Source: Pseudohongiella sp. (GTDB taxonomy: Bacteria; Pseudomonadota; Gammaproteobacteria; Pseudomonadales; Pseudohongiellaceae). From it: a DNA stretch of 64,000 nt. The DNA lies in assembly GCF_011050365.1 (NCBI RefSeq), contig NZ_DRFV01000009.1:1-64000 (forward strand), written 5' to 3'. The notes under the pieces are model-generated. The model made no database searches, was not told where the DNA came from, and was given only the letters and a program-made list of their open reading frames with translations. Both the position numbers and the translations under genes were made by a program. Positions 30,172 through 39,111 of this stretch are shown piece after piece; within the stretch, counting starts at the first letter, position 1, and every line of letters starts with the position of its first letter.

Positions 30172-31940
30172 TCAAACGCCTGTTAGTCATCAACCGCGGC
30201 GAGATCGCCTGCCGTATTTTGCGTACCGCACAAGCCCTGGGTATTGACTGCGCTGCCGTGTACTCACCGGCCGACCGCAACGCCCTGCACACCTTGCTGG
30301 CTGACCGGGCCTTTGCCCTGCGCGGCAATGCGGCCAGCGACAGCTACCTGGATCAGCAACAGATTCTTGCCATCGCAGCCGATTGGGGCGCCGATGCCAT
30401 TCATCCCGGATACGGCTTTTTGTCGGAGAACAGTGACTTTGCGCGCGCCGTGGAGAATGCCGGCATTCGCTTTGTGGGTCCCGGCGCCGATGCCATTGCC
30501 GCCATGGGCTCCAAGGCCCGGGCCAAGCAGTTAATGGCTGAAGCCGGGGTGCCCATGTTGCCGGGCTACCATGGCGACGCCCAGGATGTGACGCTGTTGC
30601 GCGAGGCTGCGCAAAAAGTCGGTTATCCGGTGTTGCTGAAGGCGGTTTCGGGCGGTGGCGGTCGCGGTTTGCGAGTGGTTAACGCCGACGCTGAATTCGA
30701 TGAGGCACTGGCGGCCGTGCAACGGGAGTCACAGGCAGCGTTTGGCGACCAGCGTGTGCTGCTGGAGAAATACCTGACGCAGGCGCGCCATGTCGAGATT
30801 CAGGTGTTCGCCGATGACCATGACAATTGTGTGCATTTACATGAACGTGACTGTTCGGTGCAACGTCGCCATCAAAAACTGATTGAAGAGGCACCTGCCC
30901 CCGGCCTTGCTGAACACACCCGCGAAGCCATGGGCGCTGCAGCCGTGCGGGCGGCCACCAGCATCGGATATTCAGGGGCCGGTACCGTGGAGTTCCTGTA
31001 TCAGGGCGGCGAATTTTATTTTCTGGAAATGAATACCCGTCTGCAGGTAGAGCACCCGGTAACCGAGTGCATTACCGGCCTGGACCTGGTGGAGTGGCAG
31101 CTACGCGTTGCCAGTGGCGAAACCCTGCCACTGACGCAGGCGGATATTGCGCGGCGCGGCTGGGCCATTGAGGCGCGCATCAATGCCGAGTCAGGTGCCC
31201 CAGATTTCCTGCCTTCCACCGGACTGATTACGGCGCTGGTCTGGCCACAGGGCGAGGCGTTGCGGGTAGACGCCGGTTTCCGCAGTGGCGATCGCGTCAG
31301 TGTGTTTTATGACAGTATGCTGGGCAAACTGATCGCATCAGCGCCGACACGCGCCGAAGCGATAGAGGAATTGTCACAGGCACTGGCGCAATTGCGCATT
31401 ACCGGCATCAGTCACAACGCTGATTTCCTAGGCGCCGTGCTCGATACATCGGCGTTTCGTGCGGCAGAGCTGCACACCGGATTTCTGACCCAGCATGAAG
31501 ACGCTATTGCCGTGGCATTACGTCGACGCCGCAGCGGCGCCGCTGCCCCGCATGACAGCGGCTGGGCGGCGCTGGCCGGCTGGCGACAGAATCAGGGTCA
31601 GAGCAACACCTTCAGCCAGCAATACCACCTGCGCCCTCTGTACGCGGGGGCAGCGGCATCGGCTGCCACTGACATCAACACGTTGACTGGGACTGGTGCG
31701 CAGGGGCAGGCACAACAGGCATTAAAAGCCCCCCTGCCCGGTCGCATCATCAAGATCCATGTGGCTGCCGGCGACAGCGTCGTCGCTGGCCAGCCTTTGC
31801 TGGTGATGGAGGCGATGAAGATGGAACATACGCTAAAGGCCAGCGCCGACGCCAGCATCGAAGCGGTGCACTGTGACACGGATGACATGGTGCAACCCGA
31901 TCAGTTGTTGATGGCATTTGTCGCCAGTGATGCGCCCTGA
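30168..31940 (+). CDS. liuD: methylcrotonoyl-CoA carboxylase, biotin carboxylase/carrier (alpha) subunit
   Basis: 590 residues from the ATG at 30168, which overlaps the liuC stop; an earlier in-frame ATG at 30132 is inside liuC and unlikely. The biotin carboxylase part starts MIKRLLVINRGEIACRI and carries KAVSGGGGRGLR (ATP-grasp), ERDCSVQRRHQKLIEEAP and EMNTRLQVEHPVTE. The C-terminal biotinyl domain has the EAMKMEH biotinylation site (about residue 550). Together with LiuB it forms the carboxylase. Confidence 0.95.
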   Translation: MIKRLLVINRGEIACRILRTAQALGIDCAAVYSPADRNALHTLLADRAFALRGNAASDSYLDQQQILAIAADWGADAIHPGYGFLSENSDFARAVENAGIRFVGPGADAIAAMGSKARAKQLMAEAGVPMLPGYHGDAQDVTLLREAAQKVGYPVLLKAVSGGGGRGLRVVNADAEFDEALAAVQRESQAAFGDQRVLLEKYLTQARHVEIQVFADDHDNCVHLHERDCSVQRRHQKLIEEAPAPGLAEHTREAMGAAAVRAATSIGYSGAGTVEFLYQGGEFYFLEMNTRLQVEHPVTECITGLDLVEWQLRVASGETLPLTQADIARRGWAIEARINAESGAPDFLPSTGLITALVWPQGEALRVDAGFRSGDRVSVFYDSMLGKLIASAPTRAEAIEELSQALAQLRITGISHNADFLGAVLDTSAFRAAELHTGFLTQHEDAIAVALRRRRSGAAAPHDSGWAALAGWRQNQGQSNTFSQQYHLRPLYAGAAASAATDINTLTGTGAQGQAQQALKAPLPGRIIKIHVAAGDSVVAGQPLLVMEAMKMEHTLKASADASIEAVHCDTDDMVQPDQLLMAFVASDAP

Positions 31941-31971
31941 TGCGCCAATACCCGAGGGAGAAGCAGCGACG

Positions 31972-32895
31972 ATGAACATGGCAGAGTTGAAAGGTCATCC
32001 GGTGAGCATTGTTGAGATGGGGCCGCGTGACGGATTGCAAAATGAAAAAATGCAGCTCAGCACATCGGTCAAGGCCGGCCTGGTTGACCGGCTGGCGGCC
32101 TCCGGTTTGCAGCGCATTGAAACCGGCAGCTTTGTGTCACCCCGGTGGATTCCGCAGATGGCCGATTCGGCGGAGGTATTTGCCGGCATTACGCGCCTGC
32201 CCGGGGTGCGCTATAGCGCGTTGACCCCCAATATGCAGGGCTTTGACCGTGCCGTGCAGGCAGGCGTAGACGAAGTGGCAGTGTTTGCGGCGGCCTCGGA
32301 ACTGTTCAGTCAGAAAAACATCAACTGCAGCATCAAAGAAAGTATCCGGCGCTTTACCGACGTCTGTGCTGCGGCCAACGCAGCCGGCATTCCGGTGCGC
32401 GGCTATGTGTCCTGTGCCATGGGTTGCCCTTATCAGGGCGACGTACCGGCCGCCGATGTCGCCATGGCGGTGCGCGAACTGATGGCCCTGGGGTGCTACG
32501 AGGTATCCATTGGCGATACCATCGGCACCGGCACACCACAGCATGTGCATGACGTGCTGTCACGCTGTCTGCAGGAAGCCAGTGCCGACAAGTTGGCCAT
32601 GCATTTTCACGACACCTACGGGCAGGCGCTGGCAAACATCATGTCGGGGCTGCAACTGGGGCTGAGCACCATTGATGCCTCGGTCGCGGGTCTGGGCGGC
32701 TGTCCCTATGCGCAGGGCGCCAGTGGCAATGTTGCCACCGAAGATGTGATATTTATGCTGCACGGCCTGGGCATGGACACCGGTGTCGATTTGTCGCGGC
32801 TGATTGATACCAGCCACTGGATCTGTGCTCAGCTTGAGCGTCACAACCAGTCGCGGGTGGCGTTGGCCGGGTTGCCGGTGGCACGTGGCGCCTGA
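31972..32895 (+). CDS. liuE: hydroxymethylglutaryl-CoA lyase
   Basis: About 307 residues. The start is taken at 31972 (MNMAELKGHPVSIVEMGPRDG). An in-frame ATG at 31918 lies inside liuD and would add a Pro-rich tail not expected in the family. Motifs are GPRDGLQNE near the N-terminus, SCAMGCPYQGDV, HFHDTYGQALAN (metal histidines) and GLGGCPYAQGASGNVATED (catalytic Cys). It cleaves HMG-CoA to acetyl-CoA and acetoacetate, completing leucine breakdown. Translation is probably coupled to liuD. Confidence 0.95.
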   Translation: MNMAELKGHPVSIVEMGPRDGLQNEKMQLSTSVKAGLVDRLAASGLQRIETGSFVSPRWIPQMADSAEVFAGITRLPGVRYSALTPNMQGFDRAVQAGVDEVAVFAAASELFSQKNINCSIKESIRRFTDVCAAANAAGIPVRGYVSCAMGCPYQGDVPAADVAMAVRELMALGCYEVSIGDTIGTGTPQHVHDVLSRCLQEASADKLAMHFHDTYGQALANIMSGLQLGLSTIDASVAGLGGCPYAQGASGNVATEDVIFMLHGLGMDTGVDLSRLIDTSHWICAQLERHNQSRVALAGLPVARGA

Positions 32896-32941
32896 TTTTT
32901 TCGCACCCTGTTTGTAAAACCCAAGAACGGAACCTGAACCC

Positions 32942-34930
32942 ATGCCGACCACAACCGACGCATCCATCATGAGTCAGGCGCGTTTTGATCTCAAAACGGC
33001 AGCGCCAGGTGACTGCCACCTGGTCGACTTCATCAACTGGATCAACGAGACGCAACGCGTACAGCTTGCCAGCTACGCGGCACTGCATCGCTGGAGCGTG
33101 CAAAACCGGGAGACATTCTGGCAGGCGTGCATGACATTCACCAGCATGACGGTCGACGCAGCTGCCGATGCCAAAGTGCTGAAACATGGCCGCCGGTTCT
33201 GGCTGGACCAGTGGTTTCCCGAACATCATTTGAATTATGCGGAAAACCTGCTGCGGTTTCGCGATGAGCACACTGCACTGATATTCTGCGATGAGCACAA
33301 TAACCGGCAGGCACTGAGTTATGCCGGGCTCTATCAACAGGTGTCGTTGCTGCAGCAATGGTTGTTGGCACAAGGCGTACAGGCCGGTGATCGCATTGCC
33401 GGTTTTGCCGCCAACCGCATTGAAACGGTGGTAGCCATGCTGGCCAGCGCCTCCCTGGGCGCCATCTGGTCGTCATGTTCCCCGGACTTTGGCGTTGGCG
33501 GCATACTGGACCGATTCACCCAGATTGAACCGAAGGTGTTGTTTGCAGTGCCCAGCCATTGTTACGCGGGGCGCGTCAATACCCATCAGGCGGTGCTGGA
33601 GAAACTGATGTCGGGACTGCCGTCCCTGCAAACCGTGGTGTTATTGCCCGATCTGTACGGCGCCGCGGGCGACGACCCCAAGGGCGATAGCACGGTCGTC
33701 CACTGGCATGACGCAGTGGCCGGTGACCAAAACACCGACATGACGTTTGCCAGCCTGCCGTTTTCACACCCGCTGTTTATCATGTACTCGTCCGGCACGA
33801 CCGGTGTGCCCAAGTGCATCGTGCACAGTGCGGGCGGGACCTTGTTGCAGCATCGCAAGGAGCAGCATCTGCATCTGAACCTGCAGCGCGACGATGTGCT
33901 GTTTTATTTTACTACCTGTGGCTGGATGATGTGGAACTGGCTGGTTAGCGGTCTGGCCTCGGGCGCCACGCTGGTGCTGTACGATGGCTCACCTTTCCAC
34001 CCGCAGTCGTCGGTGCTGTTTGATCTGGCGGCAGATACCGGTGTCACCATCTTTGGCACCTCCGCCAAGTACCTGTCGGCGGCGGAAAAAGCCGGTGTCC
34101 AACCACGGCAGACTCATGATTTGCCGAAGCTGCATACGCTGCTCTCCACCGGCTCGCCGCTGAGCGCAGAAGGTTTTGATTATGTCTATCAGCAGGTCAA
34201 AACCGACATCAGTCTGCAGTCGATTTCCGGGGGCACTGACATCATCTCCTGTTTTGTGCTGGGCAACCCGTTGTTGCCGGTGCACCGCGGCGAGATTCAG
34301 TGTGCCGGTCTGGGCATGGATGTGAAAGTCTATAACGAGGCGGGCCAGCCGGTGTCGCAGGAGAAAGGTGAGCTGGTGTGCCAGCACTCCTTCCCCTGCA
34401 TGCCGACCGGTTTCTGGCATGACCCGGACCACAAAAAGTATCAGGCGGCTTATTTTGCGCGCTTCGACAATGTCTGGACTCACGGTGACTATGCCGAGCA
34501 GACTGTCCATGGTGGCTGGATTATTTACGGCCGCTCCGACACCGTGCTTAATCCGGGCGGTGTGCGCATCGGCACCGCAGAAATCTACCGCCAGGTAGAG
34601 CAGTTACCGCAGGTACTGGAAAGTGTGGCGGTCGGCCAGGAATGGGACAACGATGTACGTATTGTGCTATTCGTGCGCCTGCAGCCCGGCAGCACGCTGG
34701 ATGAGAAACTGATCGGCGACATCAAACTCAGCATTCGCAATGGCGCCTCACCCCGCCATGTGCCAGCCATCATCCGCCAGGTCAGCGACATCCCCCGCAC
34801 GCTTAACGGCAAAATCGCCGAAACCGCCGTGCGCGAAACCCTGCATGGCCGCCCTGTCAAAAACCAGGATGCGCTCGCCAATCCCGACTCCCTGACGTTT
34901 TTTAAAGGGGACGGAGGAGATACTTTTTGA
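32942..34930 (+). CDS. acetoacetyl-CoA synthetase (acetoacetate-CoA ligase)
   Basis: 662 residues, ANL adenylate-forming family. The N-terminal W..SVQNRETFWQA and FAANRIETVVAMLA segments, the A3 loop MYSSGTTGVPKCIVHSAGG, TCGWMMWNWLVSGLASGAT, STGSPLSAEGFDYVY and GRSDTVLNPGGVRIGTAEIYR are typical of AacS. The catalytic Lys lies in the C-terminal LNGKIAET. It activates the acetoacetate released by LiuE, so it closes the pathway. The last residues FKGDGGDTF and the stop codon come from a palindromic element, so the native C-terminus has been replaced or extended. Confidence 0.93.
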   Translation: MPTTTDASIMSQARFDLKTAAPGDCHLVDFINWINETQRVQLASYAALHRWSVQNRETFWQACMTFTSMTVDAAADAKVLKHGRRFWLDQWFPEHHLNYAENLLRFRDEHTALIFCDEHNNRQALSYAGLYQQVSLLQQWLLAQGVQAGDRIAGFAANRIETVVAMLASASLGAIWSSCSPDFGVGGILDRFTQIEPKVLFAVPSHCYAGRVNTHQAVLEKLMSGLPSLQTVVLLPDLYGAAGDDPKGDSTVVHWHDAVAGDQNTDMTFASLPFSHPLFIMYSSGTTGVPKCIVHSAGGTLLQHRKEQHLHLNLQRDDVLFYFTTCGWMMWNWLVSGLASGATLVLYDGSPFHPQSSVLFDLAADTGVTIFGTSAKYLSAAEKAGVQPRQTHDLPKLHTLLSTGSPLSAEGFDYVYQQVKTDISLQSISGGTDIISCFVLGNPLLPVHRGEIQCAGLGMDVKVYNEAGQPVSQEKGELVCQHSFPCMPTGFWHDPDHKKYQAAYFARFDNVWTHGDYAEQTVHGGWIIYGRSDTVLNPGGVRIGTAEIYRQVEQLPQVLESVAVGQEWDNDVRIVLFVRLQPGSTLDEKLIGDIKLSIRNGASPRHVPAIIRQVSDIPRTLNGKIAETAVRETLHGRPVKNQDALANPDSLTFFKGDGGDTF

Positions 34931-35010
34931 TCAAAGAGAATGGGCGAAAGAATGGGGACGGCGAAAGAATGGGGACGGAGGGAATAAAAAGTATCTCCTC
35001 CGTCCCCATT
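34904..35010. repeat. palindromic element, type B, with repeated internal arms; overlaps the 3' end of the synthetase gene
   Basis: Outer arms AAAGGGGACGGAGGAGATAC and the reverse complement (ending 35010) enclose two further direct copies of GAATGGGGACGG (34949-34960 and 34968-34979) and the piece AATGGGCGAAAG. The left arm begins like type A (TTTAAAGGGG) but continues like type B, so it may be chimeric. It encodes the last nine residues of the upstream CDS. Confidence 0.9.
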
Positions 35011-35015
35011 ACGCT

Positions 35016-35708
35016 TTAGTCCAGCTTGATATCGGCGAAGCTGCTGACGATGGGGTGTTTGGACTTTTTCGGCGCCACGGTACCTTCCTGCGGGCGCACC
35101 ACCCAGGTGGTGTTGATGCCGGCCTCGGCAGCGGCGTCGAGTTCGGCCTCAATATCGGACAGGAACAGGATGTCCCTGGCTGGCAGTGCGATCTGCTCGG
35201 CCAGATTGACATAGGACTGCACGTCCTGTTTGGCGCCGATGCTGGTATCGAAATAACCGGCGAACATCAGGCGCAGGTCACCGCAGTTTGAGTAGCGAAA
35301 GAACAGGCGCTGGGCTTTTTCTGAACCGGAGGAATACACATAAAGGTTAATGCCTTCGTCCAGCCACTCCTGCAGTTTGGGCGGCACATCGGCGTAGACG
35401 TGGGCCTGATACTCCCCACGCTGGTAGCCGCGCTCCCACACCATGCCCTGCAGCGCTTTCAGCTCGGTCACTTTTTTGTCTTCATGCATCCACAGACGTA
35501 ACTGATCGATCAGCGCTTCGGTGTTCTTTAGCGGAATTCCGGTGCTTTCGCTCATGCTTCGCAGCTGACGTGCCACATCGCGCTCTTCCTTGTGTTTGCG
35601 GACAAACTCCGGCAGAAACCGCTCGGCATACACAAACAGGACATCTTTAACGAAGCGGATGGAACTGGTCGTTCCCTCAATATCCGTAACAATAGCAATC
35701 GGCTTCAT
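35016..35708 (-). CDS. mtnC: enolase-phosphatase E1
   Basis: 230 residues from the ATG at 35708, which shares one base with the mtnD stop (TAATG). HAD-family phosphatase: the N-terminal IVTDIEGTTSSIRFV carries the nucleophile Asp9. YVYSSGSEKAQRLFF and FLSDIEAELDAAAEAG complete the active-site motifs. It catalyses enolisation and dephosphorylation of 2,3-diketo-5-methylthiopentyl-1-phosphate to acireductone in methionine salvage. It is the last gene in the mtnB-mtnD-mtnC run. Confidence 0.95.
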   Translation of the reverse strand: MKPIAIVTDIEGTTSSIRFVKDVLFVYAERFLPEFVRKHKEERDVARQLRSMSESTGIPLKNTEALIDQLRLWMHEDKKVTELKALQGMVWERGYQRGEYQAHVYADVPPKLQEWLDEGINLYVYSSGSEKAQRLFFRYSNCGDLRLMFAGYFDTSIGAKQDVQSYVNLAEQIALPARDILFLSDIEAELDAAAEAGINTTWVVRPQEGTVAPKKSKHPIVSSFADIKLD

Positions 35709-36265
35709 TATGACTCCAGACGGGAAAACGATTCCGCGATCGGACTGCCGGTATAATTGGCAACCCAGCCTTCGGTGTTGTTGAAAAATCGGATCGCCAC
35801 GAAGGACGGCTTCGGGCCCATGTCGAACCAGTGCGGCGTATTGGCCGGCACGGAAATCAGATCGCCTTTCTGACACAACACTTCGTAGACCTTGTCCTGC
35901 AAATGCAGGCTGAACAGGCCGCGTCCATCGACAAAGAAGCGTACCTCGTCTTCGCTGTGTCTGTGCTCGCTTAGAAACTTCTGACGCAACTCCGGCACTT
36001 TGGCTTCAACCTCGGGATTGGACGCATCCAGACTGATCACGTCCACGGTCTGGTAGCCCTCTTCCGCCACCAGCTTGTCAATGTCGGACTTGTACGCCGC
36101 CATCACCTGATCGCTGCTGTCACCGGCAGACACCGTTGCTGCTGTCTGCCACTGTTCAAAACGAATACCGGCGGCAGCCAGCTGCTCGGCAATTTTCAGC
36201 GGGTCGGTTGCCTGCCATTCGATATTGGCCGGGTCCGATTCCGAAAAAATTTTTAACGCGCTCAT
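35708..36265 (-). CDS. mtnD: acireductone dioxygenase
   Basis: 185 residues, cupin fold. The metal-binding EHRHSEDEVRFFVDG motif (His, His, Glu) and the later His in PANTPHWFDMG are intact. It oxidises acireductone; with Fe it yields the methionine precursor keto acid and formate. Its product is the direct successor of MtnC's, matching the operon order. Confidence 0.96.
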   Translation of the reverse strand: MSALKIFSESDPANIEWQATDPLKIAEQLAAAGIRFEQWQTAATVSAGDSSDQVMAAYKSDIDKLVAEEGYQTVDVISLDASNPEVEAKVPELRQKFLSEHRHSEDEVRFFVDGRGLFSLHLQDKVYEVLCQKGDLISVPANTPHWFDMGPKPSFVAIRFFNNTEGWVANYTGSPIAESFSRLES

Positions 36266-36286
36266 TTGTTATCCTCGTTCACACTG

Positions 36287-36910
36287 CTACGACGGCCGTA
36301 CCGCCAGTCGTGCGTGCCAATAATAATCAAGCAGAAACTCCAGTGCCTCAAGATGGCGCAAGGATTCCGGCAAATCGCGCCCCCAGGTATAAAGGCCATG
36401 CCCCCTGATCAGGTATGCATGTCCGGTGCCATGTTGCTGCATCCAGCTTTCCACCTCGGCTGCCAGCGCGGCGATGTCCTGGGTGTTGTCAAACACCGGA
36501 ATTTGCATCGGCACCTGATGGCTGGTGTTACCGGCAAAGGCTTTGAGAAGCTCCAGGCCGCTGAGTTCCACGGTATCCGGGGCAACCATCGACACCAGCG
36601 TCGCTTTCACCGAATGTGTATGCAGGACCGCGCCTATTTCCGGATCACGCCGGTAAAGCTGGGTGTGCAACAGGGTTTCCGCAGAAGGTTTTTTGCCGTC
36701 CAGCGCCTGCCCTGACAGATCCACCTGCATGATGTCGTCAGGCTGCAGACTGCCTTTGTCCCGACCCGACACTGTGATGGCACACCTGTCAGCATCCAGC
36801 CGCCGGGAAAAATTGCTGCTGGTCGCCGGACACCAGCCCTGTTGCCAGATACGTTGCCCGGCGGCGATCAGACCTGAGACGGCTTGCTGGTAGGATTGTG
36901 CTGGATTCAT
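36287..36910 (-). CDS. mtnB: methylthioribulose-1-phosphate dehydratase
   Basis: About 207 residues, class II aldolase/adducin fold. The ATG at 36910 is preferred to a TTG at 36919. Zinc ligands are HTHS (around 100) and RGHGLYTWG. The stretch CPATSSNFSRR is typical of MtnB. It converts methylthioribulose-1-phosphate to the diketone used by MtnC. The preceding steps (MtnA, MtnK or MtnP) are not encoded in this window. Confidence 0.93.
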   Translation of the reverse strand: MNPAQSYQQAVSGLIAAGQRIWQQGWCPATSSNFSRRLDADRCAITVSGRDKGSLQPDDIMQVDLSGQALDGKKPSAETLLHTQLYRRDPEIGAVLHTHSVKATLVSMVAPDTVELSGLELLKAFAGNTSHQVPMQIPVFDNTQDIAALAAEVESWMQQHGTGHAYLIRGHGLYTWGRDLPESLRHLEALEFLLDYYWHARLAVRPS

Positions 36911-36935
36911 GGTGCGCAATTATAGCCCGAATTGG

Positions 36936-38120
36936 TCAGTCAAGCACACACACCAGGCCTTTAAGATACAGCGCCTCCGGAAACGGCAACGCCACCGGAT
37001 GATCTTCTGCCTGATGCAAATAATGCGTGATTCGCCCTTCACGTCCGGCATCAAGCAGGGCGTCGGCGGTGATTTTCTGAAACAGCGCGGGGTCAATGGC
37101 ACCAGAACAGGAAAAACTGACCAGCGTGCCGCCGGGACTGAGCAATTGAGCCGCCTGCAATGCAATATCCTTGTACGCCCGTGCAGCCTTTTTAAACTGG
37201 TGTTTGGTCTCTGCGAATTTGGGCGGATCGAGTACGATCAGATCATATAACGTGTTCTTGCTCTTCAACTCCCGCAGGTATTCAAACACATTGGCCTGCA
37301 CCAGCTCAGCCTGATCCGTGTCAAAGCCGTTCAGCGCCAGATTCTGCCCGGCCAACTCCAGCGCCGGCCCGGAAGAATCCACATTGGTAACATGGGTGGC
37401 GCCGCCATTGAGCGCGGCGATGCCAAAGCCACCGGTGTAGGAAAAACAGTTAAGCACAGTTTTATCCGCGCTCAGACACTGCACCAGACTGCGGTTGTCA
37501 AACTGATCGAGATAATAGCCGGTTTTGTGGCCCTGCTGAATGCTCACCATAAACAGGCGATCCTGCTCCTGAATCTGCACCAGCTCCGGCGGCTCCTGCC
37601 CGTGAATCAGGCCCTGACGCTGTTCCAGCCCCTCATGTTTACGCACGCTGACGTCAGAGCGCTCATAAATGCCCAAGCAGGGTGAGAATTCGGCCAGCGC
37701 GGCAATGATGGCGTCACGCCAGAACTCGGCACCGGCACTGAGAAACTGGCAACTCAGATAGTCGCCGTAGCGATCCACGATCAGGCCGGGAAAACCATCG
37801 GCTTCGGCATACACCAGACGACAGGCGGTGCGGGTATCCGACAGCAAACCGGCACGCCGGGCAATGGCACGGCGCAGGCGTTCGCGGATAAAGCCCGCGT
37901 CAATCACCGCCTCCGGATCAAAGGACCACATGCGGGCACGAATTTGTGACGCTGGCGACCAGGCAGCAAAACCCAGGGTTTTGCCACTGCTATCGGCGAT
38001 GGCAACGGTGTCGCCAACTGCCGGTTCGCCTTCGACGGACGCCACAGCGCCGGAGAAAATCCACGGATGACGCCGCAACAGCGAACTGTCACGGCCTTTA
38101 CTCAATTTAACAACAGTCAT
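36936..38120 (-). CDS. rlmI: 23S rRNA (cytosine-1962-C5)-methyltransferase RlmI
   Basis: 394 residues. An N-terminal PUA domain (KLSKGRDSSLLRRHPWIFSGAV) precedes a Rossmann methyltransferase core, with SAM site NCFSYTGGFGIAALNGGA and catalytic LDPPKFAETK, near the expected C-terminal SFSCSG. The length equals E. coli RlmI. It overlaps the pirin gene by 4 bp (ATGA) and precedes mtnB by 25 bp, so the five genes pirin-rlmI-mtnBDC may form one transcript. Confidence 0.92.
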   Translation of the reverse strand: MTVVKLSKGRDSSLLRRHPWIFSGAVASVEGEPAVGDTVAIADSSGKTLGFAAWSPASQIRARMWSFDPEAVIDAGFIRERLRRAIARRAGLLSDTRTACRLVYAEADGFPGLIVDRYGDYLSCQFLSAGAEFWRDAIIAALAEFSPCLGIYERSDVSVRKHEGLEQRQGLIHGQEPPELVQIQEQDRLFMVSIQQGHKTGYYLDQFDNRSLVQCLSADKTVLNCFSYTGGFGIAALNGGATHVTNVDSSGPALELAGQNLALNGFDTDQAELVQANVFEYLRELKSKNTLYDLIVLDPPKFAETKHQFKKAARAYKDIALQAAQLLSPGGTLVSFSCSGAIDPALFQKITADALLDAGREGRITHYLHQAEDHPVALPFPEALYLKGLVCVLD

Positions 38121-38971
38121 GGCAGGGGTATGTGTTCCTTGTCATCCCCCGGCACTCGAGGGAATTCGCCATTGTCCCAGCGTTTGCGCGCGGCATCCAG
38201 TGTGTTGCGCTCATAGGCGACAAAATTCCAGTGAATATGGGGCACGCGGGTGAATTTTTCACCGCCCAGCAACAGCAGGCGGCTGTGCTCAAGACTTTCG
38301 AATTCCAGATCATCCGCATCCAGCCACACAAAGTCACCGGCGCCAAACTCGTCATCGCCTATTTTAACGCGACCGGTTTCAACAAACAGCGCCGCTTCAT
38401 GCTTGGGATTGGGATGTTCCAGTTTCGCGTCGGGCTGCGCCAGCACATCCAGAAAAAACATCGGTGAAAACGTACGCACCGGCGAGCTGCGATCGTAAGC
38501 CTCACCTACGATCAGCCGCATCATCAGTCCGGGCCGGTTAATGGTCGGCAGCAGCGCCTTGTTGACGTGCTCAAAGTCGGGTTCCACCGTTTCATGTTCC
38601 GGCGGCAATGCCACCCACAATTGCAAGCCGTGCAAGGGATGACGCTGGGCCCGCACTTCATGGGTTTCGCGCTCCGAGTGCACAATGCCTTTGCCGGCGA
38701 TCATCCAGTTCACATCACCGGGAAAAATCTCCTGCACCGAGCCCAGGCTGTCCCGGTGCAGAATGCTGCCTTGAAACAGGTAAGTCACGGTGGCCAGGCC
38801 AATATGCGGGTGCGGGCGGACATTGATGCCCTCGCCGGCGGGAAAATCGGCCGGACCGATGTGATCAAAGAAAATAAAGGGGCCGATCATTTTTTTATCG
38901 TGATGGGGCAGCACACGACTGACGGTGAAACCGCCCAGGTCTTTGTCGTCTGCTTTTAATATCTTCGCCAT
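38117..38971 (-). CDS. pirin family protein
   Basis: 284 residues from the ATG at 38971 (GGAG 9 bp upstream; an earlier alternative start would add 38 atypical residues). Bicupin with metal-site segments FDHIGPADFPAGEGINVRPH, HPHIGLATVTYLFQG, HRDSLGS and GKGIVHSERE. Some pirins have quercetinase activity and others are redox co-regulators; the sequence does not tell which. It is first in a probable operon with rlmI. Confidence 0.9.
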   Translation of the reverse strand: MAKILKADDKDLGGFTVSRVLPHHDKKMIGPFIFFDHIGPADFPAGEGINVRPHPHIGLATVTYLFQGSILHRDSLGSVQEIFPGDVNWMIAGKGIVHSERETHEVRAQRHPLHGLQLWVALPPEHETVEPDFEHVNKALLPTINRPGLMMRLIVGEAYDRSSPVRTFSPMFFLDVLAQPDAKLEHPNPKHEAALFVETGRVKIGDDEFGAGDFVWLDADDLEFESLEHSRLLLLGGEKFTRVPHIHWNFVAYERNTLDAARKRWDNGEFPRVPGDDKEHIPLP

Positions 38972-39111
38972 TGTGGCACTCCGAATCGGTAATTTAGCTT
39001 CCAAAAGGCTGTTAAAAAACGTATTCGAGGCATTGGCAACGCACGACTGCATGGATACAGGAGGCAGAGCGATGCAGGAAGCCAAAGCCGAGATAGTTTT
39101 TAAATAGTCTT

